Source of the DNA: Desulfobacteraceae bacterium
GTDB taxonomy: Bacteria > Desulfobacterota > Desulfobacteria > Desulfobacterales > Desulfosalsimonadaceae
NCBI GenBank assembly: GCA_027353395.1
Contig: DAIEHU010000017.1
Location: 1-17,307 of the forward strand
DNA length: 17,307 bases
Reading direction: 5' to 3'
How positions within the stretch are numbered: the first letter of the stretch is position 1; each line of letters begins with the position of its first letter. This document shows positions 6,675 through 14,537 of the stretch, in pieces. The translations under genes and the position numbers were made by a program. The notes beneath the pieces are model-generated. The model was not told the origin of the DNA. It saw only the letters and a list, made by a program, of their open reading frames with translations, and searched no databases.

Positions 6675-9284
6675 CTAATTCTCGCAAGCCGTTCTGGATG
6701 GAATCACCTCAAACACAACGTTGTCGCCTTCCGCATCCACCATGATGGTGCCGCCGGCCTTGACATCCCCCTGCAGGATTTCCATGGACAACGGGTTCTC
6801 AATGTATTGCTGAATGGTGCGTTTTAACGGCCGCGCGCCATATACCGGATCAAATCCTTTTTCCGCGATCAGTGTCTTGGCAGCGTCCGAAAGCGTCAGG
6901 GCGATATTCATCTCATCCAGGCGTTTTTGCAGCCGGTTCAACTGGATATTGACGATCTGGCGGACTTGCTCTTGGGACAGGCTTTCAAAAATAATGATGT
7001 CGTCAATCCGGTTTAAAAATTCCGGTTTGAAACTGGCCCGCAAGGCACCCATCACCCGGGCCTCCATCTCCTTGCGGTCGTGGCCGTTCATTTCCTGGAT
7101 GAGATGGCTGCCCACGTTTGAGGTCATGATAATCAGGGCGTTTTTAAAATCCACGGTTTTGCCGTGACCGTCCGTCATGCGTCCGTCGTCTAAGATTTGC
7201 AGCAGGGCGTTGAACACGTCCGGATGCGCCTTTTCAATTTCATCAAACAGCACCACGGAATAGGGCCGCCGCCGCACCGCTTCGGTGAGGTACCCGCCTT
7301 CCTCATACCCCACGTATCCCGGAGGCGCGCCGATGAGCCGGGACACGGAATGCTTTTCCATGTATTCCGACATATCCACCCGGACAATGGCCTGCTCGTT
7401 GTCGTACAGAAATTCAGCCAGGGATTTGGCCAGTTCGGTTTTTCCCACGCCGGTGGGCCCCATGAAAATGAATGAGCCGATGGGGCGGTTGGGATCCTGG
7501 AGTCCTGACCGGGCCCGGCGCACGGCGTTGGATACGGCCCGCACCGCCGTGTCCTGACCGATCAACCGCTGTTTCAGGCGGTCCTCCATTTTCACCAGTT
7601 TTTCCCGCTCGCCCTCGAGCATTTTCTGGACCGGAATACCGGTCCATTTGGCCACGATTTCCGCAATATCTTCAGCGCCCACTTCCTCGCGCAGCATTTT
7701 GCGACTGGTCTGGAGTTCTGTCAGCCGTTTATTGGCGGCGGTTAGCTGTTGCTTCAGTTCATTGCGCCGGCCGTAGCGAAGTTCCGCCACCCGTTCCAGG
7801 TTGCCCGCCCGCTCCGCCTGCTGCTCCTCGATCCCCACATGGTCGATGGCTGTTTTAATGTCCCGGATGGTCTGAATGAAATCTTTTTCATTCTTCCAGT
7901 GGGCATTCATGCTGTTGAAATCTTCTTTTAGAAAGGCGATGTCTTTTTCCAGCTTTTCCAGCCGCTCTTTTGATGCGGCGTCCGTTTCCTTTTTAAGCGC
8001 TTCCCGTTCAATTTCGAGCTGGATGATTTTGCGTTGAATTTCATCTACTTCAGCAGGTTTGCTGTCGATTTCAATCCGAAGACGCGAGGCGGCCTCATCA
8101 ATCAGGTCAATGGCCTTGTCCGGCAGAAACCGGTCGGTGATATAGCGGTCGGACAGGGTGGCGGCGGCGACAATGGCCGAGTCCTTGATTTTCACCCCGT
8201 GATGCACTTCATATTTTGGTTTGAGCCCCCGGAGGATGGAAATCGTGTCTTCCTTGGAGGGTTCGGCGGCCATGACCGGCTGAAACCGGCGCTCCAGAGC
8301 CGCGTCTTTTTCAATGTATTTCCGGTATTCCGATATGGTGGTGGCGCCGATGCACCGCAGGGAGCCTCGCGCCAGAGCAGGTTTCAGCATATTGGACGCA
8401 TCCATGGAGCCTTCCGCCGCGCCTGCACCCACCAGGGTATGAAGTTCGTCAATAAACAGTATGATTTTGCCTTCGGCTTTTTCCACTTCCTTGACCACGG
8501 CTTTGAGCCGGTCTTCAAATTCCCCCCGGTATTTGGCCCCGGCGATCAGGGAGCCCATATCCAGCACGATGAGGCGCCGGTTTTTCAGGGATTCGGAGAC
8601 ATCGCCTTCGACGATCCGCTGGGCCAGGCCTTCCACAATGGCGGTTTTGCCTACCCCCGGTTCGCCGATAAGCACCGGGTTGTTTTTGGTCCGCCGGGAC
8701 AATACCTGGGCGATCCGCCGGATTTCCTCGTCCCGGCCGATAACCGGGTCGATTTTGCCAGAGCGTGCGAGTTCGGTCAGATCCCGGGTGTATTTTTCCA
8801 GGGCCTGGTATTTGTCTTCCGGATTCTGATCTGTGATGGTCTGGGAGCCCCGGATTTCCATCAGCACTTTTAAAATCGTCTCCCGGCTGATGCCGAACCG
8901 GGCGAAAATTTTTTCCAGCCGACCTCCTTTTTCAGCGCAAATCGCCAGAAACAGGTGCTCCACGCTGACATACTGGTCCTTCATGCCGGATGCTTCATCA
9001 AATGCGTTGTCAATAACCTTGCGGGTTCTGGCCGATAAATAGGCTTCCGCCGCCCCGCCCTCAACCCTTGGCAGCCCTTCGATGCTTTTCTGGACTTCCC
9101 GGATGAGATCATCGGGCGAAATGCCGATTTTGCGTAAAATGGACAAGGCTATGCTGTCCGGCTCGGCCAGCATGACGCCCAGAAGATGCTCCGGTTCGAT
9201 CTGCTGATGTTTATAGCGCGATGCGGTATCGTGGGCTTCCTGAATCAGTTCCTGGGATTTTAATGTCAATTTGTCAAAGCGCAT
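6675..9284 (-). CDS. clpB: ATP-dependent disaggregase ClpB (Hsp100)
   Basis: An 869-residue AAA+ chaperone that extracts polypeptides from aggregates with DnaK, in the cytosol. Residues 1-145 are the double Clp-N domain (MRFDKLTLKSQELIQEA). NBD1 has Walker A GEPGVGKT at 207-214 and a Walker B (ILFIDELHT) near 275-283. A coiled-coil middle domain spans about 405-530 (KIIQLEIEREALKKETDAASKERLEKLEKDI), and the M-domain separates it from ClpA/ClpC. NBD2 has Walker A GPTGVGKT near 608-615, then a C-terminal domain. Length is standard. I start it at the ATG at 9284, which has AAGGAG 6 bases upstream. A longer frame to TTG 9395 adds 37 residues, but that TTG is the first half of a promoter -35. Convergent to feoB and transcribed alone. 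Confidence 0.97.
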   Translation of the reverse strand: MRFDKLTLKSQELIQEAHDTASRYKHQQIEPEHLLGVMLAEPDSIALSILRKIGISPDDLIREVQKSIEGLPRVEGGAAEAYLSARTRKVIDNAFDEASGMKDQYVSVEHLFLAICAEKGGRLEKIFARFGISRETILKVLMEIRGSQTITDQNPEDKYQALEKYTRDLTELARSGKIDPVIGRDEEIRRIAQVLSRRTKNNPVLIGEPGVGKTAIVEGLAQRIVEGDVSESLKNRRLIVLDMGSLIAGAKYRGEFEDRLKAVVKEVEKAEGKIILFIDELHTLVGAGAAEGSMDASNMLKPALARGSLRCIGATTISEYRKYIEKDAALERRFQPVMAAEPSKEDTISILRGLKPKYEVHHGVKIKDSAIVAAATLSDRYITDRFLPDKAIDLIDEAASRLRIEIDSKPAEVDEIQRKIIQLEIEREALKKETDAASKERLEKLEKDIAFLKEDFNSMNAHWKNEKDFIQTIRDIKTAIDHVGIEEQQAERAGNLERVAELRYGRRNELKQQLTAANKRLTELQTSRKMLREEVGAEDIAEIVAKWTGIPVQKMLEGEREKLVKMEDRLKQRLIGQDTAVRAVSNAVRRARSGLQDPNRPIGSFIFMGPTGVGKTELAKSLAEFLYDNEQAIVRVDMSEYMEKHSVSRLIGAPPGYVGYEEGGYLTEAVRRRPYSVVLFDEIEKAHPDVFNALLQILDDGRMTDGHGKTVDFKNALIIMTSNVGSHLIQEMNGHDRKEMEARVMGALRASFKPEFLNRIDDIIIFESLSQEQVRQIVNIQLNRLQKRLDEMNIALTLSDAAKTLIAEKGFDPVYGARPLKRTIQQYIENPLSMEILQGDVKAGGTIMVDAEGDNVVFEVIPSRTACEN

Positions 9285-9304
9285 AGCGTTCTCCTTTATT
9301 TTCC

Positions 9305-9325
9305 GGACGATTATCGCCATCGTCC
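9305..9325 (-). promoter_or_regulatory. Hairpin in the clpB leader
   Basis: GGACGAT, 7-base loop, ATCGTCC: a perfect 7-bp stem within the predicted 5' leader of clpB, ending about 11 bases before the ribosome site. It may influence mRNA stability or translation, but this is inference only. Confidence 0.4.
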
Positions 9326-9367
9326 CGATGTCATTCCGGCAATTTTTGCAACCGCTTATGTCTGATA

Positions 9368-9395
9368 AAAATAACCATTTTAGCAATCGTGTCAA
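9368..9395 (-). promoter_or_regulatory. Sigma-70-like promoter of clpB
   Basis: On the minus strand TTGACA (9395-9390), 16-base spacer, TATTTT (9373-9368). The start point would be near 9361, giving a leader of about 77 bases. The perfect -35 overlaps the TTG of an unlikely upstream start, supporting the shorter ClpB. Confidence 0.55.
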
Positions 9396-9593
9396 CCATG
9401 AACGGGGCTGGCCGAATGCGTGTTTTTTTTATTTGACCTGAATTGTAAAATTCCATAAGGTTAATACCATAAATCCAGCAAACTATCATCCGGAATACCG
9501 GCCGTTTAACCCGGTGAATTCTTTCTTTGCAGAAGATGCGTCTCATTTTTTTATAATTATTTGTTTTTGATTTAAAAATTTAATGAGAGCAGG

Positions 9594-10844
9594 ATGGGGC
9601 ACAAAATGAGCTTCCGGTATACACATCAGGCGGATTATTCGCGGTTTCCCGGCAATGATATCGCCCTGATCATGAAAAGAATCGAGGAGTTCAACACCCT
9701 CCAGGATATTGACACCATTCTGGATAAAATTCTGGATGAAGCCCGCCATCTGACAAAAGCGGACGCCGGCTCGATTTTTATCGTTGAAGACGGCGGACTG
9801 CGGTTCGGATATGTCCATAACGATACGCTGTTTAAGAAAGACGCCGCCAACGAGGAAATTTATGTCGATTTTTCGGTGCCTATCGATCATCACTCCATCG
9901 TCGGTTATGTGGCGGCGACCGGCGATACCGTTGTCATTGATGATGCCTATCGTCTCCCTGAAGGCAGCCCCTTCACGTTTAATTCCGAATATGACCAGAA
10001 ATCCGGATACAAGACCCGGTCCATTCTAGCCGTTCCCCTGCATACGTTTCATGGCCGTTTGGTGGGGGTCATGCAGCTTATTAACGCCAAAGATGATTCG
10101 GGCGGGATGGCCCCGTTTTCAAAGAAAGCCTTGGATATCATTCCGCTTCTGGCGAATAACGCCGCCGTGGCCATTGACCGGGGCATCATGAACCGTGAAA
10201 TGATTTTGCGAATGGTGAAAATGGCCGAACTGCGCGATCCGACGGAGACCGGCGCGCATGTTCAGCGGGTGGGGGCCTATTCGGCGGAGATTTATCACCA
10301 GTGGGCCATCCGGCAGGGAATCGACAAGCAGGAGCGGAGCCGGAAAAAAGATATCATCCGGTTGGCCGCCATGCTTCACGATGTGGGAAAGGTCGGCATT
10401 CCGGATCAAATCCTGAAAAAACCCGATAAATTGTCGGACCATGAATTCAATATCATGAAATGGCATACGGTCTACGGCGGCCGTTTGTTTATCAATCAGG
10501 CGTCGGCGCTTGACCGGATGAGCATGCAGATCGCCCTCAACCACCATGAAAAATGGGGAGGCGGGGGATATCCCGGTTATATCGAAGATTTGATGCAATC
10601 CGATGTCATGGCGGGAAATTCCAAGGTGAGGGATCAGGTTCCGTTAGGCGCCAGAATCGTCTCTCTTGCGGATGTGTTTGACGCCCTGACTTCCCGGCGT
10701 TCATACAAGGATCCGTGGACGGATGAGCGGGCGCTCTCCATTATCGAATCCGAAGCCGGACGCCAGTTTGATCCGGATGTGGTGGAGGCTTTTTTTCAGA
10801 TTCTGCCGGTAATCAGGGCGATTCGCAGTAAATACAGGGAATAG
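9594..10844 (+). CDS. GAF–HD-GYP protein, probable cyclic-di-GMP phosphodiesterase
   Basis: A 416-residue soluble signalling protein. Residues about 25-195 form a GAF sensor domain (DIDTILDKILDEARHLTKADAGSIFIVEDG … SILAVPLHTFHGRLVGVMQLINAKDD). Residues about 205-410 form an HD-GYP domain: E218-T-G-x-H222-x2-R-V, LHDVGKVGIP with H262-D263, HH at 317-318, and G325-Y326-P327 in HHEKWGGGGYP, then SLADVFDALTSRRSYK. The metal ligands and GYP loop are intact, so c-di-GMP (or cGAMP) hydrolysis is likely. There are no transmembrane segments. Start ATG 9594 follows GAGAGCAGG; ATG 9606 (MSFRYTH) is an equally plausible start. The gene for a second HD protein follows after 35 bases, probably in the same transcript. 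Confidence 0.9.
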   Translation: MGHKMSFRYTHQADYSRFPGNDIALIMKRIEEFNTLQDIDTILDKILDEARHLTKADAGSIFIVEDGGLRFGYVHNDTLFKKDAANEEIYVDFSVPIDHHSIVGYVAATGDTVVIDDAYRLPEGSPFTFNSEYDQKSGYKTRSILAVPLHTFHGRLVGVMQLINAKDDSGGMAPFSKKALDIIPLLANNAAVAIDRGIMNREMILRMVKMAELRDPTETGAHVQRVGAYSAEIYHQWAIRQGIDKQERSRKKDIIRLAAMLHDVGKVGIPDQILKKPDKLSDHEFNIMKWHTVYGGRLFINQASALDRMSMQIALNHHEKWGGGGYPGYIEDLMQSDVMAGNSKVRDQVPLGARIVSLADVFDALTSRRSYKDPWTDERALSIIESEAGRQFDPDVVEAFFQILPVIRAIRSKYRE

Positions 10845-10879
10845 CTTCTGATATCACGGATCGTTTAAGGAGGCATTCC

Positions 10880-11815
10880 TTGTATTATTTGCCGGAGATA
10901 AGAACGGAGCGGTGGATGAATAAACCAATCGTGAAGCTTTATGATCTGATCAACAGCAGCAGCCCCGAGAGCATTTTTAAAGAAATTTCCATTATTGTAT
11001 CGCTTCTGGATTCGGATGAAATTCTGGATTCCCTGGCGAGCGTTTACCAGGACATCATCCGCCTGTTCAACGGCGATTACGCCGGGTACCGGGCGTCCAA
11101 CACCAAATACCACGACCTCGAACACACGCTCATGGTCACGCTGGCCACGGCCCGCCTGATTCATGGCTGTGCTGTCGGCGGATATGGCTTTGCTTCTGAA
11201 AATATCCTGACCGGCCTTCTGGCGGCGCTTTTTCACGATTCCGGGCTCATTCAAACCCGGCGGGACAAAAAGGGGACCGGCGCCAAGTATACCATCGGCC
11301 ACGAAAAGCGCAGCGTCACGCTGATGAGAAAGAATCTCATCAAAAAAGGCGTTTCGGAGCGGCAGATGGATGATTGTGAACAGTTGATCAAATGCACCAA
11401 TCTGAGAATGCATATTTCTGAAATTGATTTTAGAAATGGTGAAATTGAATATCTTGGAAAAATCGTCGGGTCTTCCGATCTTCTGGCCCAGATGGCGGAC
11501 CGGCATTATCTGGAAAAGCTGATCCTGTTGTTCAAGGAGTTCGAGGAAGCCGGGATTCCCGGGTTTGAATCCGAAGCGGCGCTTCTCGAAAAAACCGAAG
11601 GGTTTTATAAGGATGTCGCCTGTAATCGTTTGCAGAACATGGGGAATGTCGCGTCATGCATGAAGCATCACTTCCATGTCCGGTGGAAGATCGACGCCGA
11701 TCTCTACTCAGAGGCTATTGAGAATAATATTAGTTATTTAACTTCTATGTTGAGCCGCGGAAAGAAAGACATGGCGTTTTTACGCAAGCAACTGAAACGG
11801 CGCGTCACCGGTTGA
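10880..11815 (+). CDS. HD-domain phosphohydrolase resembling cyclic-nucleotide PDEase fold
   Basis: A 311-residue soluble protein. The motif K-Y77-H78-D-L-E-H82 followed by LTGLLAALFHDSG (H119-D120) and H141, with D200 later, gives the metal-ligand order of HD/PDEase enzymes (YHNxxH … HDxxH). The second histidine of the PDEase HDxDH motif is not present (HDSGLIQ), so it is a divergent member; the substrate is unknown, perhaps a cyclic nucleotide. I choose TTG 10880 as start because AAGGAGG (10867-10873) lies exactly 6 bases upstream; ATG 10916 (MNKPIVKL) has only a weak site. The C-terminal third (about 205-311) is helical with no recognised domain. It lies 35 bases after the HD-GYP gene and is probably co-transcribed. 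Confidence 0.75.
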   Translation: MYYLPEIRTERWMNKPIVKLYDLINSSSPESIFKEISIIVSLLDSDEILDSLASVYQDIIRLFNGDYAGYRASNTKYHDLEHTLMVTLATARLIHGCAVGGYGFASENILTGLLAALFHDSGLIQTRRDKKGTGAKYTIGHEKRSVTLMRKNLIKKGVSERQMDDCEQLIKCTNLRMHISEIDFRNGEIEYLGKIVGSSDLLAQMADRHYLEKLILLFKEFEEAGIPGFESEAALLEKTEGFYKDVACNRLQNMGNVASCMKHHFHVRWKIDADLYSEAIENNISYLTSMLSRGKKDMAFLRKQLKRRVTG

Positions 11816-11881
11816 GCGAAGGGGTTGGATTTTGGCGTGGGAGTGATGATTTTGAATTGATGATTGTTTTTTTTACCTGAG

Positions 11882-11898
11882 GGCAGGGGGGGCCTGCC
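11882..11898 (+). promoter_or_regulatory. GC hairpin just upstream of the TPR-barrel ribosome site
   Basis: GGCAGG, loop GGGGG, CCTGCC, followed by ATTTTAT and then the AAGGAGG of the next gene. It could be a weak terminator for the HD genes or a stem in the leader of the TPR-barrel gene. The following T-run is short, so neither is firm. Confidence 0.35.
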
Positions 11899-11917
11899 AT
11901 TTTATAAGGAGGCGAAC

Positions 11918-13405
11918 ATGGCGGGGGAGCGAACATGGGCGTGGGTATTGATTTGCATTTGGGCGGCGGGTATGGCTGCCGTTGCGGAAGGGCGAACAAC
12001 CGCCGGTTATTATGACCTGGCGGTTTTTTCATTTCAGGCTGGTGATTATGCCGGGGCGGAGCAGCTTTTAAAAAAAGCGCTTCTCGTCACTCCCGATGAC
12101 GCCTATGTCCATTATTATCTGGGCAAAACCTGCCTGAAACAGAAGCGGCTCGATGAGGCGGAAGGATTTTTCCGGACGGCCCGGCGGCTCTCTCCAGGAA
12201 TTCCCGGCCTGGCCTATGACATGGGCGTTCTGTATCAGAAAAAGGCGGATTACAGCCGGGCAGCTGCTGAATTCGAAGCGGTTCCGGCGGAGGAACCTTC
12301 CCATGTCCCCGCCTTGTATGGCGCGGGAATCAGCTATTTCATGCTGGAACAATATCAAAAAGCGCTGGACTCTCTTGTCCGGAGCGCGGCTCTTAGTCCA
12401 TCCATCAAACCGGATGCCCTTTTTTATGCCGGGATATGCCATTATCGGCTTTCTGAAATGGATCAGGCATTGGCCATGTTTGATGAAGCGGCGGCCACGG
12501 CCCGGACCGAATCCATGCGGACTGAGGCCCGGCGATGGGCTGCGGATATCCGCGCGCGTCAGGAAAGGGAAAAACCCCTGCGACTTTACGCCAGGGCTGG
12601 ATATCTCTATGACGACAACGTTCAGCTCGCGCCGCTGGATTCGGACACGTTCACCGGAAAAGGGGATCAGGCGGCGGTGTTGTATTTTTCCGGGCAGTAC
12701 GCCCACCCGGTCAGCGGCAAGCTGGATATCGGAGCCGGGTACAGCCATTATCAGACCTTTTATCAGGATTTCGACAACTATGACCTGACTGGAAGCATCG
12801 GCGAAATTTTCACCCGGTATCACCTCTCTCGTGTCACGCTCGGCCTGTCCTATGTTCCGGCCTATTACTGGGTGGATGCCGACAGTTACCTCATGCAGCA
12901 CCAGATCCGGCCCGAAATCCGCTGGCGGGTGACAGACGCTGATGAGGCCGTGCTTTCCTATGGGTATTCCCGGAATCATTATTTTACGGATCAGCGGCGG
13001 GACGGGCACGCCAATGAAATTAACCTGAACCTGTTTCATGGCGTTAAACTGCTTGACGGTTTCCTCTATTGCGGAAGCGGATATGAGGACAATACCGCCT
13101 CCTACCCGGACGAATACTTCACGGAAATGACCGGTCGCGCGGGCGTCAGCGCTGGTGTTTTTGAAAAAATCCGCGTCAATGTCGGCGGCGAGATCAACGG
13201 CAAAAATTACGATCACCGGGACAGCGTGTATCGGGTCACCCGGGAGGACTCACGGTATGCGGTGTCCGCTCTCGTGTCCTGGAATCCATTGGCCGACTGG
13301 CTCGGGGTGGCTGCGGAATATACGTACAGCCGGAATGACTCCAATATCAGCGATTATGACTACGAGCGAAACACCACGGCAATGTATATCACTGCCGACT
13401 TTTAG
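11918..13405 (+). CDS. TPR-repeat outer-membrane beta-barrel protein (Slam/DUF560-like architecture)
   Basis: A 495-residue exported protein. A signal peptide (WAWVLICIWAAGMAAVA, cleavage near residue 23) is followed by about five TPRs (28-198; for example YYDLAVFSFQAGDYAGAEQLLKKALLVTPD), then a barrel domain from about 220 to the end. By eye I count about 14 alternating beta strands, beginning RLYARAGYLYDDNVQLAP and ending TAMYITADF with a C-terminal Phe, the usual Bam recognition residue. An N-terminal TPR plus 14-strand barrel at about 490 residues is the design of Slam, the type XI secretion outer-membrane translocator. Sequence-level membership (DUF560) is not proven, and it could be a general TPR-porin. 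ATG 11918 has AAGGAGG 5 bases upstream; a longer frame from 11864 lacks one and would bury the signal peptide. The FecR gene follows after 14 bases. Confidence 0.8.
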   Translation: MAGERTWAWVLICIWAAGMAAVAEGRTTAGYYDLAVFSFQAGDYAGAEQLLKKALLVTPDDAYVHYYLGKTCLKQKRLDEAEGFFRTARRLSPGIPGLAYDMGVLYQKKADYSRAAAEFEAVPAEEPSHVPALYGAGISYFMLEQYQKALDSLVRSAALSPSIKPDALFYAGICHYRLSEMDQALAMFDEAAATARTESMRTEARRWAADIRARQEREKPLRLYARAGYLYDDNVQLAPLDSDTFTGKGDQAAVLYFSGQYAHPVSGKLDIGAGYSHYQTFYQDFDNYDLTGSIGEIFTRYHLSRVTLGLSYVPAYYWVDADSYLMQHQIRPEIRWRVTDADEAVLSYGYSRNHYFTDQRRDGHANEINLNLFHGVKLLDGFLYCGSGYEDNTASYPDEYFTEMTGRAGVSAGVFEKIRVNVGGEINGKNYDHRDSVYRVTREDSRYAVSALVSWNPLADWLGVAAEYTYSRNDSNISDYDYERNTTAMYITADF

Positions 13406-13419
13406 GGGGGACGGACCAG

Positions 13420-14427
13420 ATGAAGACATCAATCTTGAAGATCTCAGCGATGAAATGGTTGTGCCGGGTCATCATCGTTTGCGGGGTGTTCGGAGCCGGC
13501 ATGGCATCGAAAGGTTTTGCGGCTTCTCCGCTTCCGGATGGAGTGGCCATGCAGGATGGGTTTGAACCCGGCATTGGCAAGGCGGTGGGGCAGGTAAGCC
13601 AGGTGGCCGGCCAGGTGGTCCTGATTCACAAGGATAGCTTCAAGGGATACCGGGCCAGGGCAGGGATTGACTTGTTTGAAAACGACGCGGTGATCACTTT
13701 GGCGGATGGCCACGTCGCCTTTCATCTGGCGGATGGCAGTTTCGTGACCCTGTCTCCGGAATCCCGGATGGTGATCGCCAAAAGCGTGTATGCGCCGGAA
13801 AAGACCACCCGGACGATGTTTATCAACATGATCAAGGGCAAATCCCGGTTTGTGGTGAAATCCTTTGTGGAAGCCCGGCGTTCCGAGTTCAAAATCAAGA
13901 CCGCCACTTCCGTGGCCGGTGTCCGCGGATCGGATTTCATCATTGCGGCGGATGAATCAGCCACCGAGATCACCACCCTGGCCGATACCGAGCTGGAAGT
14001 CTTGAGTCTGGCGGCCCTTGACGCGGCTCCGGTGGTTTTGAGGGATTTTGAACAGGTCACCGTGCCTTTGGGGATGCCGCCGGGAGCGGTGCGGAAGATT
14101 CAGATTGACGAGGTTGACCGGCTCATGCGCGAATTTAAATTTCAACCCGCGCCGGGCGATCATGAACCCGTGACCGGCAAATGGCCGGAAGCGTCCCGGA
14201 CGGAAACCTTTTCCGGTTACGGCGGCCTGATGGTGGACAGGGAAGACCTGATCAATCCGGATGTCGGCCGCTTCCGGGATGACATGCCGCGGTTGACAAA
14301 TTTTTTGGCGGACTGGACTTCCCTGCTGAAGGATGAGGATATCCGGGATAAACAGACCATAATTATGCATCAGCGGTTTGAAGATATTCAAAAACAGGAA
14401 TTGCCGGATTTCCCAGGAACGCCGTAA
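13420..14427 (+). CDS. Periplasmic FecR-domain protein
   Basis: A 335-residue exported protein. A signal peptide covers residues 1-35 (WLCRVIIVCGVFGAGMASKGFAA, cleavage after A35). A FecR domain spans about 56-215: VGQVSQVAGQVVL, DAVITLADGHVAFHLADGSFVTLSPES, and the diagnostic FKIKTATSVAGVRGSDF at 157-173. The remaining 120 residues are hydrophilic with no recognised domain. Unlike sigma-regulator FecR proteins, it has no N-terminal anti-sigma part or spanning helix, and no ECF sigma or TonB receptor gene is near, so it is probably a structural/accessory periplasmic module. A GGGGGGACGG purine run precedes ATG 13420; ATG 13450 is an alternative. It forms an operon with the TPR-barrel gene and is followed by the beta-helix gene after 110 bases. 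Confidence 0.88.
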   Translation: MKTSILKISAMKWLCRVIIVCGVFGAGMASKGFAASPLPDGVAMQDGFEPGIGKAVGQVSQVAGQVVLIHKDSFKGYRARAGIDLFENDAVITLADGHVAFHLADGSFVTLSPESRMVIAKSVYAPEKTTRTMFINMIKGKSRFVVKSFVEARRSEFKIKTATSVAGVRGSDFIIAADESATEITTLADTELEVLSLAALDAAPVVLRDFEQVTVPLGMPPGAVRKIQIDEVDRLMREFKFQPAPGDHEPVTGKWPEASRTETFSGYGGLMVDREDLINPDVGRFRDDMPRLTNFLADWTSLLKDEDIRDKQTIIMHQRFEDIQKQELPDFPGTP

Positions 14428-14537
14428 TGATTAAAATCGGTAATTGTAAATAAATAAACATGTTAGTTCATAGCCAAGATGCGGTTCACATTGCATGAAG
14501 TAATTTACGCCTGGGGGGCAGGCAGGGGAGGGAGTGT

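Larger units (their letters stand above)
9285..9593. other. 309-base gene-free region between divergent clpB and the HD-GYP gene
   Basis: The clpB side holds its ribosome site (9291-9294), a 7+7 inverted repeat (9305-9325) and a sigma-70-like promoter (9368-9395). The rest (about 9421-9580) is AT-rich, with T-runs at 9422-9430 and 9546-9552, a possible weak promoter TTGACC (9433-9438) facing the HD-GYP gene with a poor -10, and a small GAATT…AATTC palindrome (9440-9453). I see no tRNA, small-RNA gene or credible ORF. No sigma-32 or CIRCE heat-shock site was found. Confidence 0.6.

Noticed and set aside
4996..6687. 563-codon open frame on the minus strand, antisense to feoB
   Set aside because: It lies wholly opposite a clear feoB, is rich in H, P, G, Q and R as expected from the reverse of a GC-rich gene, has no domain or ribosome site, and is a coding shadow.
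8034..8873. 279-codon plus-strand frame inside clpB
   Set aside because: Antisense to conserved ClpB NBD1 sequence; its composition (F, G, Q, H rich) is a shadow pattern.
9285..9395. 37-residue N-terminal extension of ClpB from TTG 9395
   Set aside because: ClpB proteins begin at MRFDKLT-like sequence; ATG 9284 has an ideal AAGGAG, and the TTG is part of a promoter -35.
12068..13216. 382-codon minus-strand frame opposite the TPR-barrel gene
   Set aside because: No recognisable protein features, and the sense strand has a signal peptide, TPRs and barrel strands.
14428..14537. Promoter or sigma-54 site before the beta-helix gene
   Set aside because: A GG…GC pair around GGTTCACATTGC has the wrong spacing (8 instead of 10), and no good -35/-10 pair is visible; read-through from the FecR gene is as likely.
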